Assembly: GCF_009604405.1 (NCBI RefSeq)
Contig: NZ_WEGK01000018.1
Coordinates: forward strand, 93,522-157,521
DNA: 64,000 nucleotides
From: Nocardia macrotermitis
Lineage (GTDB): Bacteria; Actinomycetota; Actinomycetes; Mycobacteriales; Mycobacteriaceae
Reading direction: 5' to 3'
The notes beneath the pieces were generated by a model that saw nothing but the letters and a program-made list of their open reading frames with translations, made no database searches and was not told the DNA's origin. The first letter of the stretch is position 1. Every line of letters starts with the position of its first letter. The position numbers and the translations under genes are program-made. Positions 42,897 to 50,893 of this stretch are shown piece by piece.

Positions 42897-43064
42897 CTTG
42901 GAGCTGGCCTACTGAGCCTTTCGCTTCGCGGGCGATTTCCAGCCCGACGGAGACGATTCGCCGCTGGGTGCGTTGGTGGTTGCGTCGGGGTTCCACCGCA
43001 CCTCGTCGGGGGCATGAAGGGACGTGAAGCGGAGGCCATAAAACATTGTGTCGGGGGGTTTCCT

Positions 43065-43070
43065 TAGACT
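43065..43070 (+). promoter_or_regulatory. -10 box (TAGACT) of gatB
   Basis: TAGACT ends 7 nt before ATG 43078; no Shine-Dalgarno sequence. Predicted leaderless. Confidence 0.5.
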
Positions 43071-43077
43071 TGTCGGC

Positions 43078-44592
43078 ATGACTGCACCCACGGTGGACTT
43101 GATGGACTATGCCGATGTCGTCGACCGGTTCGAGCCGGTGCTGGGCATGGAGGTGCACGTCGAGCTGGGCACCGCGACGAAGATGTTCTGTGGCTGCCCG
43201 ACGGCGTTCGGTGCGGAGCCGAATACGCAGGTCTGCCCGGTGTGTCTGGGGCTGCCCGGTGCGTTGCCGGTGGTGAACGAGAAGGCCGTGGAGTCGGCCA
43301 TCCGGATCGGCCTGGCGCTGAACTGCTCGATCACTCCGTGGGGCCGGTTCGCGCGCAAGAACTACTTCTATCCCGATCAGCCCAAGAACTACCAGATCAG
43401 CCAGTACGACGAGCCGATCGCGGCGAACGGCCACCTGGACGTCGTGCTGGACGACGGCTCCACCTTCCGGGTCGAGATCGAGCGCGCCCACATGGAGGAG
43501 GACACGGGTAAGTCCCTGCACGTGGGCGGCGCCACCGGCCGCATCCACGGCGCGAGCCACTCGCTGCTGGATTACAACCGCGCGGGCGTGCCGCTGATCG
43601 AGATCGTCACCAAGCCGGTCACCGGTGCGGGCGAGCGCGCGCCCGAGGTGGCCCGCGCGTACGTCACCGCGCTGCGTGAGGTGCTCAAGTCGCTCGGCGT
43701 CTCGGACGTCAAGATGGAGCAGGGTTCGCTGCGCTGCGATGCCAACGTCTCGCTGATGGCCAAGGGCGCCAAGGAATTCGGCACCCGCACCGAGACCAAG
43801 AACGTGAACTCGCTCAAGAGCGTCGAGGTCGCGGTGCGCTTCGAAATGCGCCGTCAGGCAGCGATACTCGCGGACGGCGGCTCGATCCTCATGGAGACCA
43901 GGCACTTCCACGAGACCGACGGCACCACCTCACCCGGCCGCATCAAGGAATCCGCCGAGGACTACCGCTACTTCCCCGAGCCCGACCTCGAGCCCGTCGC
44001 CCCTGACGCGGCCTGGGTCGAGGAGCTGCGCGGCACCATCCCGGAGTACCCGTGGCTGCGTCGCGCCCGCATCCAGGCCGAATGGGCCCTGCCCGACGAG
44101 GTGTTCCGCGACCTGATCAACGCCGGCGCGCTGGATCTGATCATCGCGACCGTCGACGCCGGTTCCTCGGTCGACGCCGCCCGCGCCTGGTGGGTCAACT
44201 ACCTCACCGAGCAGGCCAAGGAACGCGAGCTGACCCTCGACGAGCTGCCCATCACCCCGAGTCAGGTCGCCGAGGTCGTCGCGCTGGTCGACGCGAAGAC
44301 CATCAACAGCAAGGTCGCCAAGCAGGTCGTCGACTTCGTGCTGGCCGGCGAGGGTGAGCCGGGCGCGATCGTCGAGGCCAAGGGCCTGGGCATGGTGTCC
44401 GACGATTCCGCGTTGCAGGCCGAGGTCGACAAGGCCCTCGCGGCCAACCCGGACATCGCCGAGAAGATCCGCTCGGGCAAGGTGCAGGCCGCGGGCAAGG
44501 TCGTCGGCGACGTCATGAAGGCCACCCGCGGCCAGGCCGACGCCGCCCGCGTGCGCGAGCTGGTCCTGGCAGCCTGCGGCGTCGCCGGATAA
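43078..44592 (+). CDS. gatB: Asp/Glu-tRNA amidotransferase subunit B
   Basis: 504 residues. N-terminal kinase-like cradle domain with the opening EPVLGMEVHVELGTATKMFCGCP and the zinc/structural cysteines (FCGCP, QVCPVCLGLPG), PWGRFARKNYFYPDQPKNYQ, and the phosphotransfer loop in HMEEDTGKSLH. A C-terminal YqeY-like tRNA-binding helical domain ends VLAACGVAG. It forms GatCAB with the gatC and gatA products 24-26 kb upstream; the subunits must be balanced across separate promoters. Confidence 0.98.
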   Translation: MTAPTVDLMDYADVVDRFEPVLGMEVHVELGTATKMFCGCPTAFGAEPNTQVCPVCLGLPGALPVVNEKAVESAIRIGLALNCSITPWGRFARKNYFYPDQPKNYQISQYDEPIAANGHLDVVLDDGSTFRVEIERAHMEEDTGKSLHVGGATGRIHGASHSLLDYNRAGVPLIEIVTKPVTGAGERAPEVARAYVTALREVLKSLGVSDVKMEQGSLRCDANVSLMAKGAKEFGTRTETKNVNSLKSVEVAVRFEMRRQAAILADGGSILMETRHFHETDGTTSPGRIKESAEDYRYFPEPDLEPVAPDAAWVEELRGTIPEYPWLRRARIQAEWALPDEVFRDLINAGALDLIIATVDAGSSVDAARAWWVNYLTEQAKERELTLDELPITPSQVAEVVALVDAKTINSKVAKQVVDFVLAGEGEPGAIVEAKGLGMVSDDSALQAEVDKALAANPDIAEKIRSGKVQAAGKVVGDVMKATRGQADAARVRELVLAACGVAG

Positions 44593-44840
44593 CACGCCCG
44601 CTCGCCGAAAACCTCAGGGCGGCGGCGCATTCGAACCGGATGCGCCGCCCGTCGGCAGGCGCCGATCGTACGACGACGCCGGTATTCCTCCGTCGGACGT
44701 GGACGTCGTCGGGCAAGTTCGGTCGGTTACGTGGTTGTCCCTCAGCCGACGAGCTGCGGTCTCGGGTCGGTGCATCCAGCCGGGTCCACCCGCCACGATC
44801 TCGGGCGGACTGCTCGGCTGATCCGGCGTCGGCCGGGCGG

Positions 44841-45974
44841 TCAGTCCGCCGAGCCGCCGCCGGAACCGGCCTTCGGCGGCGGGATCCGGACGACGCGATC
44901 GTCCAGCGGTCCGGCCGCGGACGGCTTGTTCACGGTGTCCACCCAGACGTAGCCGTCCGGGGCCAGTGACGCGCCGTTGAGCTGGCCGTACTTGTTCTGC
45001 GCGACCAGGGTCGGCGGGGTGGTGATGGCGTGGGTGTTCTGATCGGCGGTGGCGAAGGCCAGGGCCTTGCCCGCGGCGAGGGAGACCGCGACGCCGTCCA
45101 GCGCGGCCGCGCAACCGCCGACTCCCGGCCGGTCCGGCCACGTCCACCCGGTGCTCACGGTGCCGTTGGCGTCCACGCGCTGCAATCGGTCCTGGGTCGC
45201 GGTGCGGTCGGTGAACCAGATGGTGTCCTTGTGATCCGGGCAGACGCCACCGGCCGTGCCGATGCCCGAGGCGAGGATCTTCGGATTCGCGTTGCCCGGC
45301 GCGGGGTTGTCGATCGTGAACACCTTGCCCGCCAGCGAATTCGGATTCCCGGCCGCGCCCGGATCGCCCGCGTTACCGGTCTCCACCACCATCTTGTTGT
45401 TCGACACGAAATCGATGGCGCCGCGATTCCCGGTGGGGCCCTTGGGGATTCCGGTCAGGATCGGCTTCGGCACGCCGCCCGCGCCGATGCGCACGATCCG
45501 GTTGTCGCTGGGTGTCGTGATGTACGCGTACATCAGCCCGTCCTCTTCGTAGGTCGGCGACAACGCGACGGCGGTGAGGCCGCCGTCCCCGGTGGTGTCC
45601 ACGTCGACCTTGGCAACCTCGATCGGACTCGGCGGCACCTCGCTGGGGGATACGTTGACCACCTTCAGCAGCCGCCCGGTGAGACGTTCGGCGACCAGCG
45701 CCTGCTGCCCGTCGGGCAGGACCGTGAGCCCGCCGGTGGTGTCCAGGCACGACACCACGACGCTGGGATCGGCGTCGACGCACGGTCCGGCGGCGCGTTT
45801 GGGGGTGGACGGCTTGGCCGAGGGTGTGGTGGTCGGCCCCGATCCCTCGGGGATGATGCTGGGCGCGGGAGTGAACGGTTTGGACGCGGAATCGTCGAAA
45901 CTGGCACATCCGGCCAGCAGACCGGCGGTGACGGCCAAGCTCACAGCGATACGGCCCGTGACAACCACACTCAT
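44841..45974 (-). CDS. LppZ-like lipoprotein with sugar-dehydrogenase beta-propeller
   Basis: 377 residues. Signal peptide with lipobox GLLAGC (Cys23), a Pro/Ser/Thr linker, then a six-bladed propeller of the PQQ-dependent glucose/sorbosone dehydrogenase type (LTAVALSPTYEEDGLMYAYITT, RGAIDFVSNNKMVVETGNAGDP, SLAGKVFTID). Position next to gatB and doxX matches Rv3006 (LppZ). Membrane-anchored outside the cytoplasm. The usual catalytic His is not evident, so it may be a binding protein. -10 TAACGT 7 nt upstream. Confidence 0.88.
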   Translation of the reverse strand: MSVVVTGRIAVSLAVTAGLLAGCASFDDSASKPFTPAPSIIPEGSGPTTTPSAKPSTPKRAAGPCVDADPSVVVSCLDTTGGLTVLPDGQQALVAERLTGRLLKVVNVSPSEVPPSPIEVAKVDVDTTGDGGLTAVALSPTYEEDGLMYAYITTPSDNRIVRIGAGGVPKPILTGIPKGPTGNRGAIDFVSNNKMVVETGNAGDPGAAGNPNSLAGKVFTIDNPAPGNANPKILASGIGTAGGVCPDHKDTIWFTDRTATQDRLQRVDANGTVSTGWTWPDRPGVGGCAAALDGVAVSLAAGKALAFATADQNTHAITTPPTLVAQNKYGQLNGASLAPDGYVWVDTVNKPSAAGPLDDRVVRIPPPKAGSGGGSAD

Positions 45975-45981
45975 GGCTCAG

Positions 45982-45987
45982 ACGTTA
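45982..45987 (-). promoter_or_regulatory. -10 box (TAACGT) of the LppZ-like gene
   Basis: On the minus strand TAACGT ends 7 nt before ATG 45974; predicted leaderless. Confidence 0.5.
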
Positions 45988-46085
45988 CGGAAATACCCCG
46001 GCGCACGCTCGCAGGGGGTGACCCGACCGGCCCGCGTGGCGCGGACACGCCGCGTGGAGGGGGAGCGCGGATCTCGGCGTCGACA

Positions 46086-46091
46086 TAGTCT
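46086..46091 (+). promoter_or_regulatory. -10 box (TAGTCT) of the DoxX gene
   Basis: TAGTCT ends 6 nt before GTG 46098; predicted leaderless. Confidence 0.5.
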
Positions 46092-46097
46092 GCTCGG

Positions 46098-46994
46098 GTG
46101 ACCGACAAGCCGCATGCATCATCCGAATCGAACTCTCCGGGCCACCCCGGGGAACCGGCGCGCAGTCCCTACGACTCGCCCACCGGGGAACTCCCGACGG
46201 TGAAATCCACTCTCGGCTCGGATGTCCCGCGCACGGACGACGAACTCGGCCTCGATCCCGATGTTCCCGCCCAGGGCGGCTCGTCCGCCGAACCGTACAC
46301 CACGGGCCAGTACGAATCCGCCGGTATCGGCCGCTACGAGGCCGCGAAGAGCGAACTCCCCGACGCCGACGAGGTACGGGAGGGAGACTCCGCCTCGACC
46401 TATTCCTTCGCCAGTATCCCGCCCGCCCCGACCGGCGACGGCAGTCGGCGTATTCGTTTGGCCCGCACCGACTCTCGCCGCGGCACCCAGGATCTTGGCC
46501 TGCTGGTGCTGCGCCTGGTCATCGGCCTGACGTTCCTCTACCACGGTTTGCAGAAGCTGGCCGGCTGGTTCCACGGACCGGGTCTGAGCGGCACCCGCGA
46601 CATGCTGTCCTCCGGCGGCTGGAAGCACGTCGAGTTGTCCGCCTCGATGCTCACCGTCGCGGAGGTGGGCGGCGGCGTCCTGATCATCCTCGGCCTGGCC
46701 ACGCCGCTGGCGGCGGGTGCGGTGCTGGCCTCGATCAGCGACGCGTGGCTCTGGAAGCAGGGCATGTCCTCCGGATTCCAGTACAAGACAGTCGAACTGG
46801 AGTCGATCCTCGCAGGTCTGGCCGCCGCGCTGATCCTCACCGGCCCCGGACGCCTGGCCTTCGATCGCGGCCGCGGCTGGGCCACCCGGCCCCGCTACGG
46901 CTCGTTCGTGGTACTGATCCTGGCCCTGGTGGCCGCCGCGGTCAGCTGGTTCTACCTGCACGGCGGTAACCCGTTCCACGGCATCCGGCACTGA
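46098..46994 (+). CDS. DoxX family membrane protein
   Basis: 298 residues. The first 130 are an acidic, disordered cytoplasmic segment; the DoxX domain follows with four membrane helices (LGLLVLRLVIGLTFLYHGLQ, VAEVGGGVLIILGLATP, ILAGLAAALILTGPGRLAFD, VVLILALVAAAVSWFY). Equivalent to Rv3005c, a DoxX protein reported in mycobacteria to work with superoxide dismutase in a membrane oxidoreductase complex. The long N-terminal extension is typical of Nocardia/Mycobacterium forms. Followed by a 15-bp terminator stem. Confidence 0.9.
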   Translation: MTDKPHASSESNSPGHPGEPARSPYDSPTGELPTVKSTLGSDVPRTDDELGLDPDVPAQGGSSAEPYTTGQYESAGIGRYEAAKSELPDADEVREGDSASTYSFASIPPAPTGDGSRRIRLARTDSRRGTQDLGLLVLRLVIGLTFLYHGLQKLAGWFHGPGLSGTRDMLSSGGWKHVELSASMLTVAEVGGGVLIILGLATPLAAGAVLASISDAWLWKQGMSSGFQYKTVELESILAGLAAALILTGPGRLAFDRGRGWATRPRYGSFVVLILALVAAAVSWFYLHGGNPFHGIRH

Positions 46995-47038
46995 CCCGCA
47001 CCGCTGTTCCGGCGCTCGCCCTCCCGCGAGCCGCCGCC

Positions 47039-47076
47039 CGAAGGCCGGGCCCGCACCTCGCCGGGCCCGGCCTTCG
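47039..47076. terminator. Terminator hairpin after DoxX gene
   Basis: Perfect 15-bp stem CGAAGGCCGGGCCCG/CGGGCCCGGCCTTCG with an 8-nt loop; no long U-tract. Confidence 0.75.
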
Positions 47077-47132
47077 GCGCACTCTGCGCATTTCCGCCTG
47101 GTCGCCCGAGCAGCCGGTTTACAATTCCTGCA

Positions 47133-47172
47133 TTCCTCGAAATATTCAGGAAATGTTTATATTCGAGAATAT
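47133..47172. promoter_or_regulatory. AT-rich operator region of the pyrimidine-catabolic operon
   Basis: Two inverted repeats: TTCCT-N10-AGGAA (47133-47152) and ATATTC-GA-GAATAT (47159-47172), in the only AT-rich pocket for kilobases, 27-66 bp before the nitrilase start. Likely promoter and regulator site; the regulator gene is not in the window. Confidence 0.55.
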
Positions 47173-47198
47173 CGAAGAATTCGGGAAGGAGAACCTCC

Positions 47199-48047
47199 AT
47201 GGCGACGATCAAGGCGGCCATCACCCAGGCCACCTGGACCGGTGACAGGGAATCCATGCTGGCCAAGCACGAGAAGTTCATCGAGCAGGCCGCGGCGCAG
47301 GACGTGCAGGTGATCTGCTTCCAGGAATTGTTCTACGGGCCCTACTTCGGAAATGTTCAGGACAAGAAGTACTACGAGTACGCCGAATCAGTACCGGGTC
47401 CGACCACGGCGCGATTCGCCGAACTGGCCCGCGAGCACAACATGGTCGTCATCCTGCCGGTCTACGAGCAGGAGCAGCCCGGCGTGCTGTACAACACCGC
47501 CGCGGTGATCGATGCGGACGGTAGCTATCTGGGGAAGTACCGCAAGCACCACATCCCGCATCTGCCGAGCTTCTGGGAGAAGTTCTATTTCCGGCCCGGC
47601 AATCTCGGCTATCCGGTCTTCGATACCGCGGTCGGCCGCATCGGCGTCTACATCTGTTACGACCGGCATTTCCCGGAGGGCTGGCGGGCGCTGGGCCTGG
47701 CGGGCGCGGAGTTGGTGTTCAACCCCTCGGCCACCAAACCCGGTCTGTCCAACCGGCTCTGGGAACTCGAACAGCCCGCCGCCGCGGCCGCGAATCAGTA
47801 CTACATCGCCGCCAACAACCGAATCGGCACGGAGCGTGAGGAATTCGGTGAGGCGGCCGTAACCTTCTACGGCAGTTCGTATTTCGTGGATCCGCGGGGC
47901 AACTACGTCGGCGCGGTCGCCTCCACCGACACCGAGGAGATCGTGATCCGCGAACTGGATCTGGACGCGGTGCGCGAGGTGCGCGGGGACTGGCAGTTCT
48001 ACCGGGACCGTCGCCCGGATTCGTACGAGGCGATCGTCGCGCCCTGA
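47199..48047 (+). CDS. Nitrilase-superfamily amidase (beta-ureidopropionase-like)
   Basis: 282 residues, ATG after GGAAGGAG. Glu-Lys-Cys triad: Glu in VICFQELFYG, Lys in GKYRKHHIPH, Cys in VYICYDRHFPEG. High similarity of layout to N-carbamoyl-beta-alanine/N-carbamoyl-amino-acid amidohydrolases; next to dihydropyrimidinase it most likely cleaves carbamoyl-beta-alanine to beta-alanine, CO2 and ammonia. First gene of a four-gene run. Confidence 0.92.
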   Translation: MATIKAAITQATWTGDRESMLAKHEKFIEQAAAQDVQVICFQELFYGPYFGNVQDKKYYEYAESVPGPTTARFAELAREHNMVVILPVYEQEQPGVLYNTAAVIDADGSYLGKYRKHHIPHLPSFWEKFYFRPGNLGYPVFDTAVGRIGVYICYDRHFPEGWRALGLAGAELVFNPSATKPGLSNRLWELEQPAAAAANQYYIAANNRIGTEREEFGEAAVTFYGSSYFVDPRGNYVGAVASTDTEEIVIRELDLDAVREVRGDWQFYRDRRPDSYEAIVAP

Positions 48048-48113
48048 CCCGGCCCGCCCGCCGACTCCGCAAGCATCACCTCTTCCGGTCCTCTTCCTAA
48101 GGAGTTACCCGGT

Positions 48114-49535
48114 ATGCCAACCACTTTCATCACCGGCGGCACCGTCGTCTCGTCGACCGGTCGCACCGCCGCGGACATTCTCGTCGACGGTGAACGGATC
48201 GCCGCCCTGCTCGCACCGGGCAGCACCGTGCTCGGCACGGATCTGGCCCGGACCGCGGATACGGTCATCGACGCGACCGGAAAGTACGTCGTCCCCGGCG
48301 GTATCGACGCGCACACGCACATGTCGATGCCGTTCGGCGGCACCACCGCCTCGGACGATTTCGAGACCGGCACCCGCGCCGCGGCCTGGGGCGGTACCAC
48401 CACGATCATCGATTTCGCGGTGCAGAAGTTCGGCGAGCGCCTCCAGGACAGCCTGGCCACCTGGCACGAGATGGCCGCCGGACAGTGCGCGATCGATTAC
48501 GGATTCCATCAGATCGTCGGGGATGTGAACGACGCGTCGTTGCAGGCGTTGCGCGGGCTGCCGGACGAAGGCATCAGCAGCTACAAGCTGTTCATGGCCT
48601 ATCCGGGCGTGTTCTACAGCGACGACGCGCAGATCCTGCGCGCGATGCAGATCGGCGCGTCGACCGGGTTGATGACGATGATGCACGCCGAGAACGGGCC
48701 CGCCATCGACGTGCTCGTGGGTCAGCTGCTCGCGGAGGGCAAGACCGATCCCTACTATCACGGCATCGCGCGGGCCTGGCAGCTCGAGGAGGAGGCCACC
48801 CATCGGGCGATCATGCTGGCCGATGTGACCGGGGCCCCACTGTATGTCGTGCACGTCTCGGCGAAACAGGCTGTCGCACAGGTGGCTTCGGCACGTGATC
48901 GGGGGCGCAACGTCTTCGGGGAGACCTGCCCGCAGTATCTGTACCTCTCGCTCGAAGAGCAGTTGGGCGCACCGGGTTTCGAGGGCGCCAAGTGGGTGTG
49001 CTCCACGCCGCTGCGTTCGCGCGCGGAGCGTCATCAGGACCATATGTGGCAGGCGTTGCGTACCAACGACATTCAGATGGTCGCGACGGATCACTGCCCG
49101 TTCTGCATGAAGGGGCAGAAGGATATGGGCATCGGGGATTTCTCCAAGATTCCCAACGGGATCGGCTCGGTCGAGCACCGGATGGATCTGATGTACCAGG
49201 GCGTGGTCGAGGGCCGGATCAGCCTCGAGCGGTGGGTCGAGATCACCTCCACCACACCGGCGCGCATGTTCGGGCTGTACGGGCGCAAGGGTGTGCTCGC
49301 GCCCGGCGCGGACGCCGACGTGGTGATCTACGATCCGAACGGGCACACCTCGATCGGCCTGGGCAAGACCCATCACATGAACATGGACCACTCGGCCTGG
49401 GAGGGTTTCGAGATCGATGGTCACGTCGACACGGTGCTCTCGCGCGGCAAGGTCGTCGTCGATGCGGGGGAGTACCTGGGCCGCAAGGGCGACGGACGTT
49501 TCGTGCGCCGCGATCCCTGTCAGTACCTGATCTAG
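48114..49535 (+). CDS. hydA: Dihydropyrimidinase / D-hydantoinase
   Basis: 473 residues. Cyclic amidohydrolase with dinuclear zinc site: GGIDAHTHMSMPFGG (HxH), carboxylated Lys in GISSYKLFMAYPG, His in MMHAENGP and LYVVHVSAKQ, Asp in MVATDHCPF. Opens dihydrouracil or hydantoins to N-carbamoyl compounds, which the upstream amidase then hydrolyses. RBS AAGGAG. Only 10 bp separate it from the next gene. Confidence 0.95.
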   Translation: MPTTFITGGTVVSSTGRTAADILVDGERIAALLAPGSTVLGTDLARTADTVIDATGKYVVPGGIDAHTHMSMPFGGTTASDDFETGTRAAAWGGTTTIIDFAVQKFGERLQDSLATWHEMAAGQCAIDYGFHQIVGDVNDASLQALRGLPDEGISSYKLFMAYPGVFYSDDAQILRAMQIGASTGLMTMMHAENGPAIDVLVGQLLAEGKTDPYYHGIARAWQLEEEATHRAIMLADVTGAPLYVVHVSAKQAVAQVASARDRGRNVFGETCPQYLYLSLEEQLGAPGFEGAKWVCSTPLRSRAERHQDHMWQALRTNDIQMVATDHCPFCMKGQKDMGIGDFSKIPNGIGSVEHRMDLMYQGVVEGRISLERWVEITSTTPARMFGLYGRKGVLAPGADADVVIYDPNGHTSIGLGKTHHMNMDHSAWEGFEIDGHVDTVLSRGKVVVDAGEYLGRKGDGRFVRRDPCQYLI

Positions 49536-49545
49536 GGAGGCGGCA

Positions 49546-50571
49546 ATGCAATTCGGCGCGGTACTACAGTGCGATCCCCCCTCGGCGCGCACGGTGCAAC
49601 TGGCGAAACTGGCCGAGGCGCACGGATTCAGCCACGTGTGGACCTTCGATTCGCACATCCTGTGGCAGGAGCCGTACGTCCTGCACAGCCGAATCCTCAA
49701 CGAGACCAAGCGAATCACGGTCGGCCCGATGGTCACCAATCCCGCCACCCGGGACTGGGCGGTGACCGCGTCCACCTTCGCCACCCTCAACGAGGCGTAC
49801 GGCAATCGCACCGTCTGCGGTATCGGACGCGGTGATTCGGCCGTGCGGGTCGGCGGCGGCCATCCCACCACCCTGCGGACACTGCGCGATTCGATCCATG
49901 TGATTCGCGAACTGGCCAATTCCCGATCGGTCGAATACGGCGGGCGCACACTGCAATTCCCGTGGGGCGCCGGTTCGCGGCTGGAGGTGTGGGTCGCGGC
50001 GTACGGGCCCAAGGCGCTGGCCCTCACCGGCGAGGTCGCCGACGGATTCATCCTGCAACTGGCCGATCCGGATATCGCCGAGTGGACGATCCGCACCGTC
50101 CGGGAGGCCGCCGCCGCGGCCGGGCGGGACCCGGATGCGGTGAAAGTCTGTGTGGCAGCACCGATGTACATCGGCACCGACCACGCGCACATGCGCGACC
50201 AGTGCCGCTGGTTCGGCGGCATGGTCGGCAATCACGTCGCCGACATCGTCGCCCGCTACGGCGCGGACGCACAGATCCCCGCCGCCCTCACCGACTACAT
50301 CGCCGGACGCCACGGCTACGACTACAACGAGCACGGCCGCGCGGGAAACACCCACGCGGACTTCGTCACCGACGAAGTGGTCGACCGCTTCTGCATCCTG
50401 GGCACTCCCGAGGAACACCTCACCAAACTGCGCCACCTCGCCGCCCTCGGCGTCGACCAGTTCGCCGGATACCTGCAACACGACAACAAGGAAGAGACCC
50501 TGCGCGTATACGGCGAAGTCGTCATACCGCAGCTGAATCCGTCCGTGACGGCGTTGCAGGTGAACTCGTGA
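49546..50571 (+). CDS. LLM-class F420-dependent oxidoreductase (TIGR03842-like)
   Basis: 341 residues, RBS AGGGAGG. Luciferase-like TIM barrel with FSHVWTFDSHILWQEPY, MVTNPATRDWAVTASTFATL, and cofactor loop CGIGRGDSAVRVGG. This subfamily is regularly found beside dihydropyrimidinase. Its role in pyrimidine breakdown has not, to my knowledge, been settled; a deazaflavin- or flavin-dependent step on a pyrimidine ring is plausible. Confidence 0.9.
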   Translation: MQFGAVLQCDPPSARTVQLAKLAEAHGFSHVWTFDSHILWQEPYVLHSRILNETKRITVGPMVTNPATRDWAVTASTFATLNEAYGNRTVCGIGRGDSAVRVGGGHPTTLRTLRDSIHVIRELANSRSVEYGGRTLQFPWGAGSRLEVWVAAYGPKALALTGEVADGFILQLADPDIAEWTIRTVREAAAAAGRDPDAVKVCVAAPMYIGTDHAHMRDQCRWFGGMVGNHVADIVARYGADAQIPAALTDYIAGRHGYDYNEHGRAGNTHADFVTDEVVDRFCILGTPEEHLTKLRHLAALGVDQFAGYLQHDNKEETLRVYGEVVIPQLNPSVTALQVNS

Positions 50572-50893
50572 GGCTCATCGAGATCGGCGCGGCGCGGCAT
50601 TCCGTCGTCCTCGGCCGGTCCCGTGTGTTCTACGCGCGGTCCACGCGGGTGGTCGAGCGCGCCCGCAGTGGTCGCAGGCCGATCGGGTCGGCGTCAGCTG
50701 AACTGGCACAAGGTATTTCGCCGACCGATGAGGTGCGTCGGGTGTTTCGGGCGATCGAATCGACGGCCGGTCACTCGGTGTGTCCGTGGTCGCGGCTGCG
50801 GACCTCGAGGCCGGGGCAATCTGGTGTGATGCACCGAATTTTGTTGGCCGCCAACAGTGTTCATGTCGGTGGATGTCGAGTGAGGGAACAGTT
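50572..50893. other. 322-bp gap before the NCS1 transporter
   Basis: A frame open from GTG 50567 gives about 109 residues without family resemblance and is not accepted. The gap contains a palindrome at 50843-50857 (next entry) and the transporter's ribosome site. Confidence 0.5.
50843..50857. promoter_or_regulatory. Palindrome upstream of NCS1 transporter
   Basis: TGTTGGC-C-GCCAACA, perfect 7-bp arms, 36 bp before the start at 50894. Candidate operator; suggests the transporter has its own control besides read-through. Confidence 0.5.

Larger units (their letters stand above)
42725..43077. other. 353-bp gap upstream of gatB with terminator and large inverted repeat
   Basis: Holds the ABC operon terminator, an inverted copy of the GCCGGAGCG-type motif (42777-42800), a 33-39-bp-arm inverted repeat (42802-42896), another motif copy (43024-43042) and the gatB -10 box. 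No gene. Confidence 0.7.
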
